Assembly: GCF_000686945.1 (NCBI RefSeq)
Contig: NZ_JMME01000005.1
Span: 1-64,000 of the forward strand
Direction: 5' to 3'
DNA from: Selenomonas sp. AE3005
Lineage (GTDB): Bacteria; Bacillota; Negativicutes; Selenomonadales; Selenomonadaceae
Length of the DNA: 64,000 bases
Shown: positions 24,278-34,500 of the stretch, in pieces
Numbering within the stretch: position 1 is the first letter of the stretch
How the letters are laid out: each line of letters starts with the position of its first letter
Position numbers and translations under genes: made by a program
Notes under the pieces: generated by a model
What the model was told of the DNA's origin: nothing
The model's database searches: none
The model's input: the letters and a program-made list of their open reading frames with translations, nothing else

Positions 24278-25342
24278 ATGGAAGACCAAGTCTTTGAACA
24301 GTCTGCCGTTAACCCAGATATGAATTCTTCGGAGTCAGTTTCCGCTGCACCGGAGTCCCAGGAGAACAGCTCAAGTAGCACAGAGGAGACGTCCTTTGAT
24401 GCGAAGAGCCTCGGCTCCATGGATGAGAATGACCAGTTTGAGGCACTTAAAGCCGCTGGCGTTCTGGGTGATGAGCCCACCACGAAAAACGTTGAATCGA
24501 ATAAAGTAGCTGAGCCGCTTCAGGGTGATGCTTCCGTAGAACAAGCCAACGAGCACTCTGCAGAATCATCGCAGCAAGAAGAGACTCTGGACGTGACGAT
24601 TGACGGCAAGACAGTTAAGATGAGCAAAAATGAGCTCATCGCAGGATACCAACGACAAGCCGACTATACAAGAAAAACGCAGGAACTTGCAGCAGAGCGC
24701 CGTAAATATGACGCTTTAATCGCGCAGGCACAGGCACAACAGACGGAACAGCCAACAAGTAAACCGACAAACACGGCAGAGGCCGTGCAGATGGGCTATG
24801 AATCCGCTGTAAAGATGGCCGCCAAACAGCTTAATATCGCCCCTGAAGACTTTAACCAGTTCGACAGCATGCACCAATACGCACTTCAGCAGGCTATTCT
24901 TACACAAAATGCCCAAAAGCAGGCTGTTGAGCATCGTAACAGCTACGCATCGAGCCTTATTGACCAGGCCCGTCAGGACCCGATGTGTGACAGCGTTATG
25001 AGTAACCTCGACACCGCGATTGGGCAGATGTACTGTAACCCGCAGACTACTGAAGCAGCCAAATTCTTATCTGGTGCGAAAGACAGATTCTTTGCCGGTC
25101 AGGCCTCTATGGAAGATATTCAGGCGATTGAAGGCCTCTATAACCATGTACGTTCCTGCATCATCAATCAGTCTGCCAGCAACAAAACCGCGCAGGCTGT
25201 GAAACCAGCAGAACCGCCGGCTACGGAAGGTCCGGGCGCAGGAAATGCGGCGCCTAAAGTCCGTATGGATAAGCGTACCTTGCGTTCCAAGCACGGCGAC
25301 GACCAGTTTGCTTATCTGAAGAGACTGGGCGTATTCAATTAA
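24278..25342 (+). CDS. Scaffolding protein
   Basis: 354 residues, acidic and Ser/Glu/Gln-rich at the N terminus. A helical middle reads VDVTIDGKTVKMSKNELIAG-like (LDVTIDGKTVKMSKNELIAG) then YQRQADYTRKTQELAAER, the common signature of Firmicutes phage scaffold proteins. It lies directly before the major capsid gene. The C terminus (KVRMDKRTLRSKHGDDQFAY) is basic, as for helix-loop-helix capsid binding. It would template procapsid assembly and then exit. A TTG at 24275 is immediately upstream of the chosen ATG. Confidence 0.8.
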   Translation: MEDQVFEQSAVNPDMNSSESVSAAPESQENSSSSTEETSFDAKSLGSMDENDQFEALKAAGVLGDEPTTKNVESNKVAEPLQGDASVEQANEHSAESSQQEETLDVTIDGKTVKMSKNELIAGYQRQADYTRKTQELAAERRKYDALIAQAQAQQTEQPTSKPTNTAEAVQMGYESAVKMAAKQLNIAPEDFNQFDSMHQYALQQAILTQNAQKQAVEHRNSYASSLIDQARQDPMCDSVMSNLDTAIGQMYCNPQTTEAAKFLSGAKDRFFAGQASMEDIQAIEGLYNHVRSCIINQSASNKTAQAVKPAEPPATEGPGAGNAAPKVRMDKRTLRSKHGDDQFAYLKRLGVFN

Positions 25343-25380
25343 TGTAGAATTTTTAGAACCGAAAGGAATTGATTTTTTAG

Positions 25381-26253
25381 ATGGCAACTTATAGCTTTAA
25401 CGAAGTTACTAACCGCGAAGACCTCAGCGACGTAATTACTAACATCTCCCCGACTGAAACCCCGCTTGTATCCGCTTTTGGCAAGACCAAGGCAAAATCC
25501 ACTAAACATGAATGGGTTGAAGATGACCTGGCAGATGCACGCAAGAACGCGCATGCTGAAGGCGAAGACGTGACGGCCGAAGAGGTCGGCGCCCGTAAGC
25601 GTCTGTATAACTACACGCAGATTATGCAGCGCTCCTTCAAGGTAACCGAAACCCAGCAGGCTGTTGATACGGCTGGTGTCAGCAACGAGTACGCATATCA
25701 GCAGTACAAAGCCATGAAAGCTCTGGCTAAAGACCTTGAGTACGCTCTCGTTAACAACGCAGAGGCCAAAGTCAACGGCGCAAAGGGCGATATCCCTGAA
25801 ATGGGTGGCGTTCAGGCTTTTGTTAAGACGAATATCGTTAAACCGAAGGCTCTCGATGGTGACGCTATTGCCGACGCCCTGCAGATGGCTTGGGCTGCTG
25901 GCGGTGAACCGGGCAAGGTATACTGCTCCGGTAAGAATAAGCGCCTCCTGTCCAAGATGACTACTTCCAACACCAAGACCGTAGCAGCAAAGGACAAGAC
26001 GCTGACGGAAGCTGTTGACGTTTATGATTCCGATTTTGGCCGCGTAGAAATCGTTGCTTCCCGCTTCATGCCGGATGATAAGCTGTTCGTGCTTGACCCG
26101 TCTCTCTTCAAGATTGCATGGCTGCGCAACTTCAAGAAGCAGGAACTGCCGAAGATGGGCGATTCCAAGGCAGGCTACATCATCGGTGAAATGACGCTGG
26201 AAGCTCGTGCCGAGAAAGGCAACGCTATCATCGACCTGGGTAAAGGCGAATAA
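25381..26253 (+). CDS. Major capsid protein, SU10/DUF5309-type HK97 fold
   Basis: 290 residues. The N terminus ATYSFNEVTNREDLSDVITN with SPTETPLVSAFGK, and blocks such as YNYTQIMQRSFKVTETQQAV and VASRFMPDDKLFVLDPS, match the SU10 major capsid (DUF5309) family as I know it. No N-terminal prohead protease delta domain is visible, consistent with the separate scaffold gene. It is followed by a strong terminator (26276), which would let the capsid gene be expressed above the genes downstream. Codon use is strongly biased to C/G-ending codons, as for a highly expressed gene. Confidence 0.88.
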   Translation: MATYSFNEVTNREDLSDVITNISPTETPLVSAFGKTKAKSTKHEWVEDDLADARKNAHAEGEDVTAEEVGARKRLYNYTQIMQRSFKVTETQQAVDTAGVSNEYAYQQYKAMKALAKDLEYALVNNAEAKVNGAKGDIPEMGGVQAFVKTNIVKPKALDGDAIADALQMAWAAGGEPGKVYCSGKNKRLLSKMTTSNTKTVAAKDKTLTEAVDVYDSDFGRVEIVASRFMPDDKLFVLDPSLFKIAWLRNFKKQELPKMGDSKAGYIIGEMTLEARAEKGNAIIDLGKGE

Positions 26254-26273
26254 TCAACGGTAATATAGAAAGT

Positions 26274-26306
26274 GAGGGCAGGGCAAAAGCGCCCTGTCCT
26301 TTTTAA
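26274..26306 (+). terminator. Terminator after the capsid gene
   Basis: Stem GGGCAGGGC (26276-26284) / GCCCTGTCC (26291-26299) followed by TTTTT. Confidence 0.85.
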
Positions 26307-26335
26307 ATGATTATAAACAGAGGTGAATAGACTCT

Positions 26336-26686
26336 TTGAGTAGCAGAAATCCTACCCAGTTTAAACACTATGAATTAACTGAGGCCGGCGATACTTCACG
26401 TAAAATCCTGAGCACGAACGGTACAGAAGACCGTGTAACGACCATCTTCAATAACGACGCTATTCTCGCGCTTAATCAGGAACAGCGTAAGGATGACGGT
26501 TTCATGATGATGCCGGGCCTTGGCCTTGTACGCCGTGTAGCCCATATTGATATGAATACGGTGAAGCTCTTGGCCAGTCAGGGTGATAAGAACGCCAAGA
26601 AGTATCTTCAGGGCGATACCAACGCAAGGGACAGAATGATTCGTGAATATCCGCATCTTTTTAAAGCCTGCAGCGGGAGGGTATAA
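26336..26686 (+). CDS. Hypothetical head protein (116 residues)
   Basis: Start TTG 26336 after GAGGTG. A compact mixed protein with many charged residues (QEQRKDDGFMMMPGLGLVRR), ending 2 bases before the connector gene. No family recognised. Its position between capsid and head-completion genes suggests a virion or head-joining component, by inference. Confidence 0.6.
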   Translation: MSSRNPTQFKHYELTEAGDTSRKILSTNGTEDRVTTIFNNDAILALNQEQRKDDGFMMMPGLGLVRRVAHIDMNTVKLLASQGDKNAKKYLQGDTNARDRMIREYPHLFKACSGRV

Positions 26687-26688
26687 CG

Positions 26689-27261
26689 ATGGAAGCAAGA
26701 CAGATAATCAATAAAGTACGCATGACGCCCGCGATTAACGATAATCAGGGCAGTAAGTTCTCGGACTACCAGCTTATTGATGCCCTTAACGCCACCCTGT
26801 CGATGGTGTATAACACGCTGGCGGCGTCATCTTCCACCGTACTCAACCGTACCGCAGATATTCAGATAAAGAACAAGCACGGAGAGCTGCCCGATGACTT
26901 CCTGCGTATCGTCGCAGTCTATGATAATACTGGCCGTGCGCTTAGCCCCGTACCAAGGGAAGAACCTGTTAAAGATGGTTATCGTATTACTGGCAGCACC
27001 ATCTTCGCGCCCACCGATATAACCATCGAATATAAGCCCTTTTTTGATGAAGAGGTAACGACGGATACCCTCGACGATGATTTAGACCTCCCGGCCTATT
27101 TCAGCAATCTGCTGGTAAAATACAGCGCAGTTATGGCGCTTGGTGCTACTACGCAGGATGCGGACATTATCCAGCAGATAACAACCGATATCTATAACAT
27201 TGTGGCGGGCCGTGAATATTCTTCTTTATCATTATCTGAAAGTCTTCCCTGGAAACTGTGA
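26689..27261 (+). CDS. Head-tail adaptor protein, putative
   Basis: 190 residues. A helical N terminus with SDYQLIDALNATLSMVYN and later LPDDFLRIVAVYD, a layout typical of the helical-bundle head-completion adaptors (gp6/P22 gp4-like). It is followed by a shorter protein with similar blocks (PDNFQRLVPLNG), so the two may be paralogous adaptor rings. It lies after the capsid genes and before the nozzle-like protein. Confidence 0.6.
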   Translation: MEARQIINKVRMTPAINDNQGSKFSDYQLIDALNATLSMVYNTLAASSSTVLNRTADIQIKNKHGELPDDFLRIVAVYDNTGRALSPVPREEPVKDGYRITGSTIFAPTDITIEYKPFFDEEVTTDTLDDDLDLPAYFSNLLVKYSAVMALGATTQDADIIQQITTDIYNIVAGREYSSLSLSESLPWKL

Positions 27262-27272
27262 GGTGATATAAG

Positions 27273-27749
27273 ATGACAACCCAAGAACTTGTAAATCTGG
27301 TCAACCTGGAAGCAGATGAGCTTTTAGACACGGACGAGGACAATATTCCTTACATCAACCACGCCATTGACCTATTATCCTTCTTCCTTTCCGATGACCC
27401 TTCGCTTATATCCGTAGCAACGGTAAAGGACAAGGACGATGTGCCCGATAACTTCCAGCGCCTTGTACCTCTTAATGGCTATCCCCTGCGTATTGATGGT
27501 AAGAAGTTTCGTATCATCAGCAGTGACCGTAAAGTGACTATCCGTTATTCTACGCATATGCCGCATGTTTCCTCCTTAGAAGACGAAATTCCATTTAAGG
27601 AGATGTATGCAGGCTGCCTAGTGCTCATCGCCTCTTATTTGATTAAGAAAAAGACCTATATCCCCGTGCAGTACTGTCAGGAAGATTCTACCTTCGTACA
27701 GCAGCTGATGGCGGCCATTAAACAGGCACAGGGCGGTGAACAGAAATGA
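27273..27749 (+). CDS. Second connector/adaptor-like protein
   Basis: 158 residues. Pattern shared with the previous gene: an acidic helical N terminus, then a VPDNFQRLVPLNGYPLRI strand region, then a helical C terminus with EMYAGCLVLIASYLIKKK. Head-completion proteins often occur as two such genes. It overlaps the next gene by 4 bases (ATGA). The assignment is by position and pattern only. Confidence 0.55.
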   Translation: MTTQELVNLVNLEADELLDTDEDNIPYINHAIDLLSFFLSDDPSLISVATVKDKDDVPDNFQRLVPLNGYPLRIDGKKFRIISSDRKVTIRYSTHMPHVSSLEDEIPFKEMYAGCLVLIASYLIKKKTYIPVQYCQEDSTFVQQLMAAIKQAQGGEQK

Positions 27750-29191
27750 GTGAATTTCCCGTAAGAGATACCGCAGGATTCTGCTATGGTATCAACCTTT
27801 CGCGTTCTTCCGACTCTATCGCGGATGGTGAGGCCGTAGAACTCCATAACTGGGAGTTTGAACCGGAAGACGGCGCATTATCCACTGTTCCGGGCCTTAA
27901 ACCACTCTTTCACGCGCCCGAGGATATTACGTCGCTCTACTTTGACCGCGTAAACAACGTCTTCTACTATACGACCAGTGACCTGAATCTGTTTAGGGCA
28001 GATAATCTTAATTCCTCTGGTGATAAGATAGGTACTCTTTCCGGCAAGGATAAGCCGACATACGCAACGTTCGGCGCCACGCTTCTCGTAGCATCAGGCG
28101 GTATTCTCCAGTATGTGTCAAATAAGGGCAAGCTCTTCGAGATTGAAGGCGGCCCCGTTGCTACTTCTATCTGCGTAAGCAACGGCCGCGTAATTGCGTA
28201 CCACCATGGCTCACCCGAAGTCAAGTATTCCGCCATTGGTGACTGCCTTGTCTGGGGCATTGACCCTGAACACCTGCAGGATAAGAGTCAGCCGCAGTAT
28301 ATAGGCGTAGGTTATAAAGACCCGTCCAATATCGTGGCTGTTGACTTCTTATCCAAGGTAATGCTTGTCTATCAGCAGAACGGACGCGCCTATAAAGTCA
28401 TTTCTTCTCCTGACCAGGATGATTTCGCCGTAGAACCCGTATCCATGACGGCCTACTGCTCATCACAGCATGCGACCTGCTCCATTGACGATAAATCATA
28501 CTATATCGGGCAGGACGGCTTTAAGTCATTCAGACCGACTACGGCTTACGGTGATATCGCGCCATTTGATGAAGGCCTCGCCGTAAACTCCGTATTATCA
28601 CAGCAGGTAACGCCCAACGCAAGAATCTGGCATATTCCCAGCCGGCAGCAGCTCTGGATAAGCCCCGGCGATGGTACTTCCATTTATCTGTATCACTACC
28701 TGCCCCGTCTGCAGGACGGCAGGGGAGCATTTACGACGCGCTCCTTCTTTTATCCCATTCATGACGTTATCGATGTAGCGGGCACTGTATATATCGCCTG
28801 TGGCAAGACCGTAGCTATACTGGATTCCACCCTTGATACCGACTGCGGCACACAGATACGTGCATCCATTATCGGTCCTGACCGCCTGGCCTCCAAGCAC
28901 TCTATTCTGGTTATGAACCGTCTTCTCGTTACCGATAACCGTCTGCCAGGCTATATGAGCCTTAAATGCGGAAAGAAAACAAGACAGATAAAATGCGGCA
29001 CCAGTGACCCGACTATTTACTCCCTGTGGTCTGATGATATCGTTCTCCATACAGAGCCTATCTATCGTGAAAGCAAGACAAGGGATTATAAAGTCGGCGG
29101 CGGCTCCAATAAGGAAGTGCAGCTTGTCTTAACTGTTGAAAAAGGCGCGGTAAGTCTTAGAAACCTTTCCTATGAATACCTGGAGGTGTAA
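27746..29191 (+). CDS. Tail nozzle/hub beta-propeller-like protein (P22 gp10-like class)
   Basis: 481 residues of repeated beta segments, e.g. ALSTVPGLKPLF, SLYFDRVNNVFYYT, KVMLVYQQNGRAYKV, DDKSYYIGQDGFKSF, ARIWHIPSRQQLWIS. The opening YGINLSRSSDSIADGEAVEL-type sequence followed by 'G.LSTVPGLK' is common in podovirus packaged-DNA stabilisation/nozzle proteins (P22 gp10, T7 gp12). Its place after the two adaptors fits. It would close the head after packaging and form the tail tip. The assignment is by pattern, not by search. Confidence 0.68.
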   Translation: MSEFPVRDTAGFCYGINLSRSSDSIADGEAVELHNWEFEPEDGALSTVPGLKPLFHAPEDITSLYFDRVNNVFYYTTSDLNLFRADNLNSSGDKIGTLSGKDKPTYATFGATLLVASGGILQYVSNKGKLFEIEGGPVATSICVSNGRVIAYHHGSPEVKYSAIGDCLVWGIDPEHLQDKSQPQYIGVGYKDPSNIVAVDFLSKVMLVYQQNGRAYKVISSPDQDDFAVEPVSMTAYCSSQHATCSIDDKSYYIGQDGFKSFRPTTAYGDIAPFDEGLAVNSVLSQQVTPNARIWHIPSRQQLWISPGDGTSIYLYHYLPRLQDGRGAFTTRSFFYPIHDVIDVAGTVYIACGKTVAILDSTLDTDCGTQIRASIIGPDRLASKHSILVMNRLLVTDNRLPGYMSLKCGKKTRQIKCGTSDPTIYSLWSDDIVLHTEPIYRESKTRDYKVGGGSNKEVQLVLTVEKGAVSLRNLSYEYLEV

Positions 29192-29194
29192 TTT

Positions 29195-30493
29195 TTGTCA
29201 ACAACTGCTTATACAAGACAGTACCCTAACACATTTACGTCCAGCGGTACTACAGTCCTGCAGGGCTTTAAGAACGACGACGCAGAAATCCGCCGTATCC
29301 TTTCCCTGCTTGACGCTATGACCGGTGGCGGCAATATAGAAGAATCAGGTGGTGGCGGCGGCGGCGGTTCATCCGTTAACCGTAACTCCATCATCAACGC
29401 GGAAGTAACTCCTACGGGCCTTCTTGACTGCTTTATAACCGACGAGAAAAATACGGTCGGCATCCATGCAGAAACGCCCATTATCCTGTCCTTTGCCAGC
29501 GGCTTTGCCGGTAAGACGCCGCGTGATTTTATCACCGTAATCAACGAAACAAATCCGAAGGCATGGCAGAATCTTCCCTATACGGAAACAGTTTACCTGT
29601 ACGCTGAATATAACGTATCCACGCGCATTGTGTCCTTTAACTTCACGACCTTTGAAGATACCTACAGCTACGTTGAACCTGCTGCACCGAAAGCAGGCCA
29701 GTGCTGGTACGATATGAAGGCGCAGCAGATGAAGCTTTTCGATGGCCAGGTATGGCAGAATACGCGACGTATCTTCTTTGCGCAGGCCATGACTAACGGC
29801 GCGGGCACAGTTACCATTAAACCGTATTCCATTGTGTCGCGTCCCCGTGCAGCCGAACTGTCTGAGCTCTTAAAGACGAACCCCGAGATTCTTTATACCC
29901 TTAAATCCCGTATGATTAACGCAGATACGGCCGATGTTGCCAGGAAACTCACAGCCAAGGCAATCGAAGGTGAAAGCATCTTCGCTAAGTCCTCGGTTAC
30001 GGCAGAGGAGTCAGTTAATACAAAAAAGGTGGATACGACAGACATTGTGTCCAAAACGGCACGGGCCGATACCATTACTGGGCTCACCGTTAACGCGAGC
30101 GGGCTTAATGCAGGATTCGCGGCGGTGGAAAGACTCGAAGTAACCAAGGAAGAACTTACAGCAGATAAGGGCGCAACCATCAGGGGAACCTTAAACGCGG
30201 CAGACCTTAAAGCTAAGACATTCGAGGTTGAGTCTTCCTCCAACCTGCATGGAACAACCATGATGAATGATGCCTCTGCTGCCTCCCTTGAAACAGCCTC
30301 CCTTAAGGTTACGGACACAACACAGGTAAGCAGCCTTAATGTGGCCAAGGATACGGAAATCAAAGGCGACCTTCTGGTATCCGGCAAGATACGCTGCAGC
30401 GATATCCCGGTATGCCGTATTCCTTACGCTGACGAGATTGACCGTTATCACGATACCAACTGCAACATCTATATTTCGGAGTATGACGAATGA
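29195..30493 (+). CDS. Tail fibre/adaptor protein with glycine linker and beta repeats
   Basis: 432 residues. A helical head (residues 1-45) is followed by a Gly-rich linker (about 47-60), a globular beta domain to about 225, and then irregular 12-18-residue beta repeats rich in Ala/Thr/Leu (AKSSVTAEESVNTKKV, IVSKTARADTITGLTVNAS, ATIRGTLNAADLKAK). These look like a trimeric beta-helix shaft. It ends in a short domain with paired Cys (KIRCSDIPVCRI). It probably joins fibres to the nozzle. The start is TTG 29195 after GGAGGTG. Confidence 0.6.
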   Translation: MSTTAYTRQYPNTFTSSGTTVLQGFKNDDAEIRRILSLLDAMTGGGNIEESGGGGGGGSSVNRNSIINAEVTPTGLLDCFITDEKNTVGIHAETPIILSFASGFAGKTPRDFITVINETNPKAWQNLPYTETVYLYAEYNVSTRIVSFNFTTFEDTYSYVEPAAPKAGQCWYDMKAQQMKLFDGQVWQNTRRIFFAQAMTNGAGTVTIKPYSIVSRPRAAELSELLKTNPEILYTLKSRMINADTADVARKLTAKAIEGESIFAKSSVTAEESVNTKKVDTTDIVSKTARADTITGLTVNASGLNAGFAAVERLEVTKEELTADKGATIRGTLNAADLKAKTFEVESSSNLHGTTMMNDASAASLETASLKVTDTTQVSSLNVAKDTEIKGDLLVSGKIRCSDIPVCRIPYADEIDRYHDTNCNIYISEYDE

Positions 30494-31161
30494 GTAAGGC
30501 AGGCACTCTGACGGTCCGCAGTTCAAAGCTGGGTGGCGGCGTCTTATATCTCCCCGGCGCCCATGCGGTATACCCTAAACCCGGCAACCGTCTTTATTTT
30601 CACTACGACGCAGTGCATAACTACGACGAGCAGACGACATATCACGATACGCGGGCAATTAAAACGCCGGCACTTAAATACAGCTTTATCGTTGAGGCCG
30701 AGGCCGCACTTCACTATAAAGACAAAAACGGCAGCTGGTTCATGATACCTCTTCTATCAAGCATATACAATGGCAGGGTTTATGTGCGTGTTAAATTTAA
30801 AACCACTGAGGATGCCGAAACATTCTTCGGCTGCAGCGTATCCCTGGCAGTAAGAAATGGCGAGAATAAACATGATACCCATTATCCGAACAGTCATCTT
30901 CCTTATGGCTGGAAACAACTGGGAGACAGGGAATTCGTTAACTACGCCAACCGCCTTTATGCCGCAGGCTTTGGTGATGACCACTTCCTTTCCGATGCCA
31001 GTGCGAAGTTTGACCGTGATTACTACTACAAGAAGATGACACTGGTAGGCAAAGGATTTAAGAGATATCACCCCTGTATACTGGCCGATACCATTGACAG
31101 CTGGATAGATGAAAGACGTCCGTCCGTTACCGTGGAAGAAGCAGAAGCGGGCAGGTACTGA
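30490..31161 (+). CDS. Hypothetical virion-associated protein (223 residues)
   Basis: Overlaps the fibre gene by 4 bases (ATGA). The sequence has beta-rich blocks (GGVLYLPGAHAVYPKPGNRL; VYVRVKFKTTEDAETFFGC) and a Tyr-rich, basic C terminus. No family recognised. Its coupling to the fibre gene suggests a tail or baseplate part. Confidence 0.55.
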   Translation: MSKAGTLTVRSSKLGGGVLYLPGAHAVYPKPGNRLYFHYDAVHNYDEQTTYHDTRAIKTPALKYSFIVEAEAALHYKDKNGSWFMIPLLSSIYNGRVYVRVKFKTTEDAETFFGCSVSLAVRNGENKHDTHYPNSHLPYGWKQLGDREFVNYANRLYAAGFGDDHFLSDASAKFDRDYYYKKMTLVGKGFKRYHPCILADTIDSWIDERRPSVTVEEAEAGRY

Positions 31162-31552
31162 AGAACAAAGGAAGGGGAAAGCGCCCATTAAAGACTTTGA
31201 TTATTTTAAGAAATTCTACGAAGAGAAAGCAGAGCCTCTTGATTTTGACGAGGGCTGTGAAGTCTACTACGAAGAAGGGCAGGGGTTTATAAGCTATAAG
31301 ATGCTTAATCCCGAAACTCTTTATCTGTCCGATTCCTGCTGTGACAACAACATACGCTGGATGTCGGATGCTGCCTTAAGAATAGCCAAAGAAAAGGGCG
31401 CCCGTTTCCTTATAACGTATACCCTGCGCAATCCCAAAGCATACCTGCGCCTCGTACATAGGATAGGCCACAACGCCCACTTAGATTTATCTTTGAGCCG
31501 GTATCTCCCCAACGGGAAGTTCTACTGGTTCATCATAGAAAGGATTGATTGA
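31109..31552 (+). CDS. Small virion protein with GNAT/gp13-like C terminus, putative
   Basis: Up to 147 residues. The C-terminal half (SDAALRIAKEKGARFLITYT, NPKAYLRLVHRIGHN, NGKFYWFIIERI) resembles the acetyltransferase-like fold of T7 gp13-type internal virion factors, where NP.A...V...GF is usual; this is a weak call. The ATG at 31109 lies 53 bases inside the previous gene with no good ribosome site. AAGGAAGGGG at 31168-31177 instead points to a non-standard ATT start at 31187. It overlaps the large downstream gene by 8 bases. Confidence 0.5.
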   Translation: MKDVRPLPWKKQKRAGTEEQRKGKAPIKDFDYFKKFYEEKAEPLDFDEGCEVYYEEGQGFISYKMLNPETLYLSDSCCDNNIRWMSDAALRIAKEKGARFLITYTLRNPKAYLRLVHRIGHNAHLDLSLSRYLPNGKFYWFIIERID

Positions 31553-34500
31553 TATCAGCGTCTTTAAACAGTTAAACGAATATGATGCTTACCTGCGTCC
31601 CGTCTTTACGGGCCTTGGCCACTGCCACTGCAAAGGTGGCGGTGAATCCACCACGGTGCAGAAGCGTGATATTCCTGCGCAGACCAAAGAAGAAAAAGCA
31701 CTGCAGGACAAACTCCAGAAATACTCGGAATCAGGACTTGCCGGTGCCACGAAACTTCAGCAGGAGGCCCTTGATTACTTAAAGAACGTCAAAGGCTATG
31801 ACTGGGATGACCTGTATAAGAAGTATAACGGCGACATTGATAAGGCCCTGGCAGACTTTAAAAAATCGGGCGATAAGAACCTTGCCAGTTACGCCCGCGC
31901 CGTAGAAAAGGAACGCAGCGAATACTTATCCGAAGCCAATAAGAACTACGCTAATCAGAAGGCAGAGTCAGACCGCAACACTTCCGACTATGCCGCAGCA
32001 CAGGAAGGGGCCAGAAGCCGCTACGAAAATGACTCTTCCCGTAACACCGCTGATTATACAGGCAGAACCAATGCCGAGGCCTCAAAATACGAAAACGCGC
32101 TGAATAATGCACGGGCTTCCTATGAATCAGGCTTAAACGGTGCAAGGGCCGACGCAGATAAAAGGGAAGAAGGAAACGCGGCCACCTATGCTTATTCCCA
32201 GCAGAATAATACAGACCGTAACTACGATGAACTGACCAAGGCGCGCAATGCCTACGCAGACGCCCAGCGTGGTACTTTATCTGACTATACGGACCGTCGT
32301 GACGGCGCCGATAAACAGCACCAGTACGACCTTGAATCTGCCAACAGGCACTATAAAGACCGTCAGGAGCTCGAAAACCAGCATTATAACGACCAGAGTC
32401 AGAACGATATCTACTCCCATAGCAGCAACCAGAGCAATATCAACAACCGCTACGAGCGTCAGCAGGGTACAAACATTCAGCGCAACCAGAATAAGCGGGC
32501 AGATAATGACCTTGATTACCGTAATGAGCGCGAAGACCTTATTGATAAGCGTGACCGTGCCAACGATTCAAATAACCGCACCTGGGAACTGCAGAGTAGT
32601 GATAATAACTTCAATTCCACAACGAACCGTCTGCATAATGAAATCCGCTACGGACAGGAATCCGGCCAGAACCTGCAGGATAAGAACGATAAACTGGCTA
32701 AGTCCGAGCGTGACTATATAAACAATCAGGGCTCCAATATTGACCGCTACCGTCAGGAACAGGAAGAACACCTTAACCAGCATCAGGGGCGTCAGGATGA
32801 AGAGCTTTATAACTATAAGAACGATAAGCTGGAGGCGGCCAAGGAACTCTATAACCGCCAGCAGGATAATATCTCCGTACGTTCTGATGCCGACAGTGCA
32901 GAGAACGCGAAGAATACGGCCAACAATGACTCTTATCTGTCTAACTGGAATAACCGCTCCCAGCAGCTTAATGACCGCCACCGCAGCGAACTGGAAGGCA
33001 GTACGAATGATTATACCAGTAAGCTGGATGATATAGGCAGCCGTTACCGCTCCAAGCTGGATGATATTGAAAGCCGCTATACCAACGCCCAGTATGGCAA
33101 CGCAGATAAATGGGAAGAGCTTTCCAACGGCAGACTGGCAGGTGACTGGGCAAAGAACAGACGGCAGGCATTAAAGGACGACCTTGATGCTACACAGGGC
33201 TCCTGGTTATCCAATATGGCAAGACGCGGCATCATCAACTCCTCCACCGCGAATACTGGCCTTGATTCCGTTAACCAGTCTGTTTCCGATACACTGGCCA
33301 AGAGCTTTTCAAACGACATGGCACAGCAGGCAGGAATCCTGCGTGACCAGCAGGCACAGGATAAAGACCGTTATACCTCCCTCTGGAACCTGTATAACGC
33401 TGACCGTACGGATGAGGAAAACCGCGCAAAGGCCGCCTATGACGCAAGAAATGTGCTTTCAAACACCAGCTACAATGATGCTCTTAAACAGGTATCTGAT
33501 TACTATAATCAGCAGGTGTCTAACGAGGCTAAGCGTCATCAGGACGTCTTAAACTACAACCAGAACGTATATAACGAGCGTACGGATGCAGATAAGGCCT
33601 ACAATGCGGGCTTAAATGATACCTACGATAAGACACATCAGACTGCCACAGCGCAGGAGGCCAACAACTACGCGGCACGGCAGCAGGCAGATACGAACAA
33701 CTTCAACGCGGCCACGACCTTTAACCAGAATCTCTACAACAACCGCAACCAGCAGGCACAGCAGGGCTTTGCTGACGCACAGGGTATCACCGACACCTTA
33801 AATAAGCAGAGACAGGCAGATGAGGCGGCCCGTTATGCCCAGCAGAAAGACTATATCGACAATTCCTACGCGCATCAGCAGGCAAGAAACGATGCCTACA
33901 ACAACGCCATGATTGAAACTGCCGATAAGTACTGGGATAATCGCGCCAAGGCCGAAGCTGACCGTTTCGCGGCCCAGTCTTCTTTGAATAGCGACGTCTA
34001 CAATCACAGCACCAATTTAGAGGGCGATGTTTACAAGGCCCAGCTGGGACTGGATAACCAGCTCCATAATGACCGGCGCGCAGATAACACCGCGTACTAT
34101 AACAACGATAAGGCTGCGGCAGACAGCGCACAGAAGAGCGCCCTTGATACCGCCTCTGCTTTATATGGTGCGAGAAGCAAGATGGACGATGCCAACAATC
34201 AGGCTCGCGTAAATGCGGAAACCCAGCGTTATAACGCGCAGGAGAAGGCAAATACGCAGGCATATAACGCCTTTAATGACTATAACAAGGCAAAGGACGC
34301 CCGTGACCTCGCCGCGCTTAAGGACATATATGCCAGCACGACAAATAACGCGGACAACATCTACAAAGTCAACTCCACGGCTGCGGATAATATCTACAAG
34401 ACGAACCAGAGCCTGTATGATAACGTCTACAAGGCCGCAAATACAGATAACAACAATATCTACTCCGCACGGCAGAAGGCTACGGATAACTACTATAACG

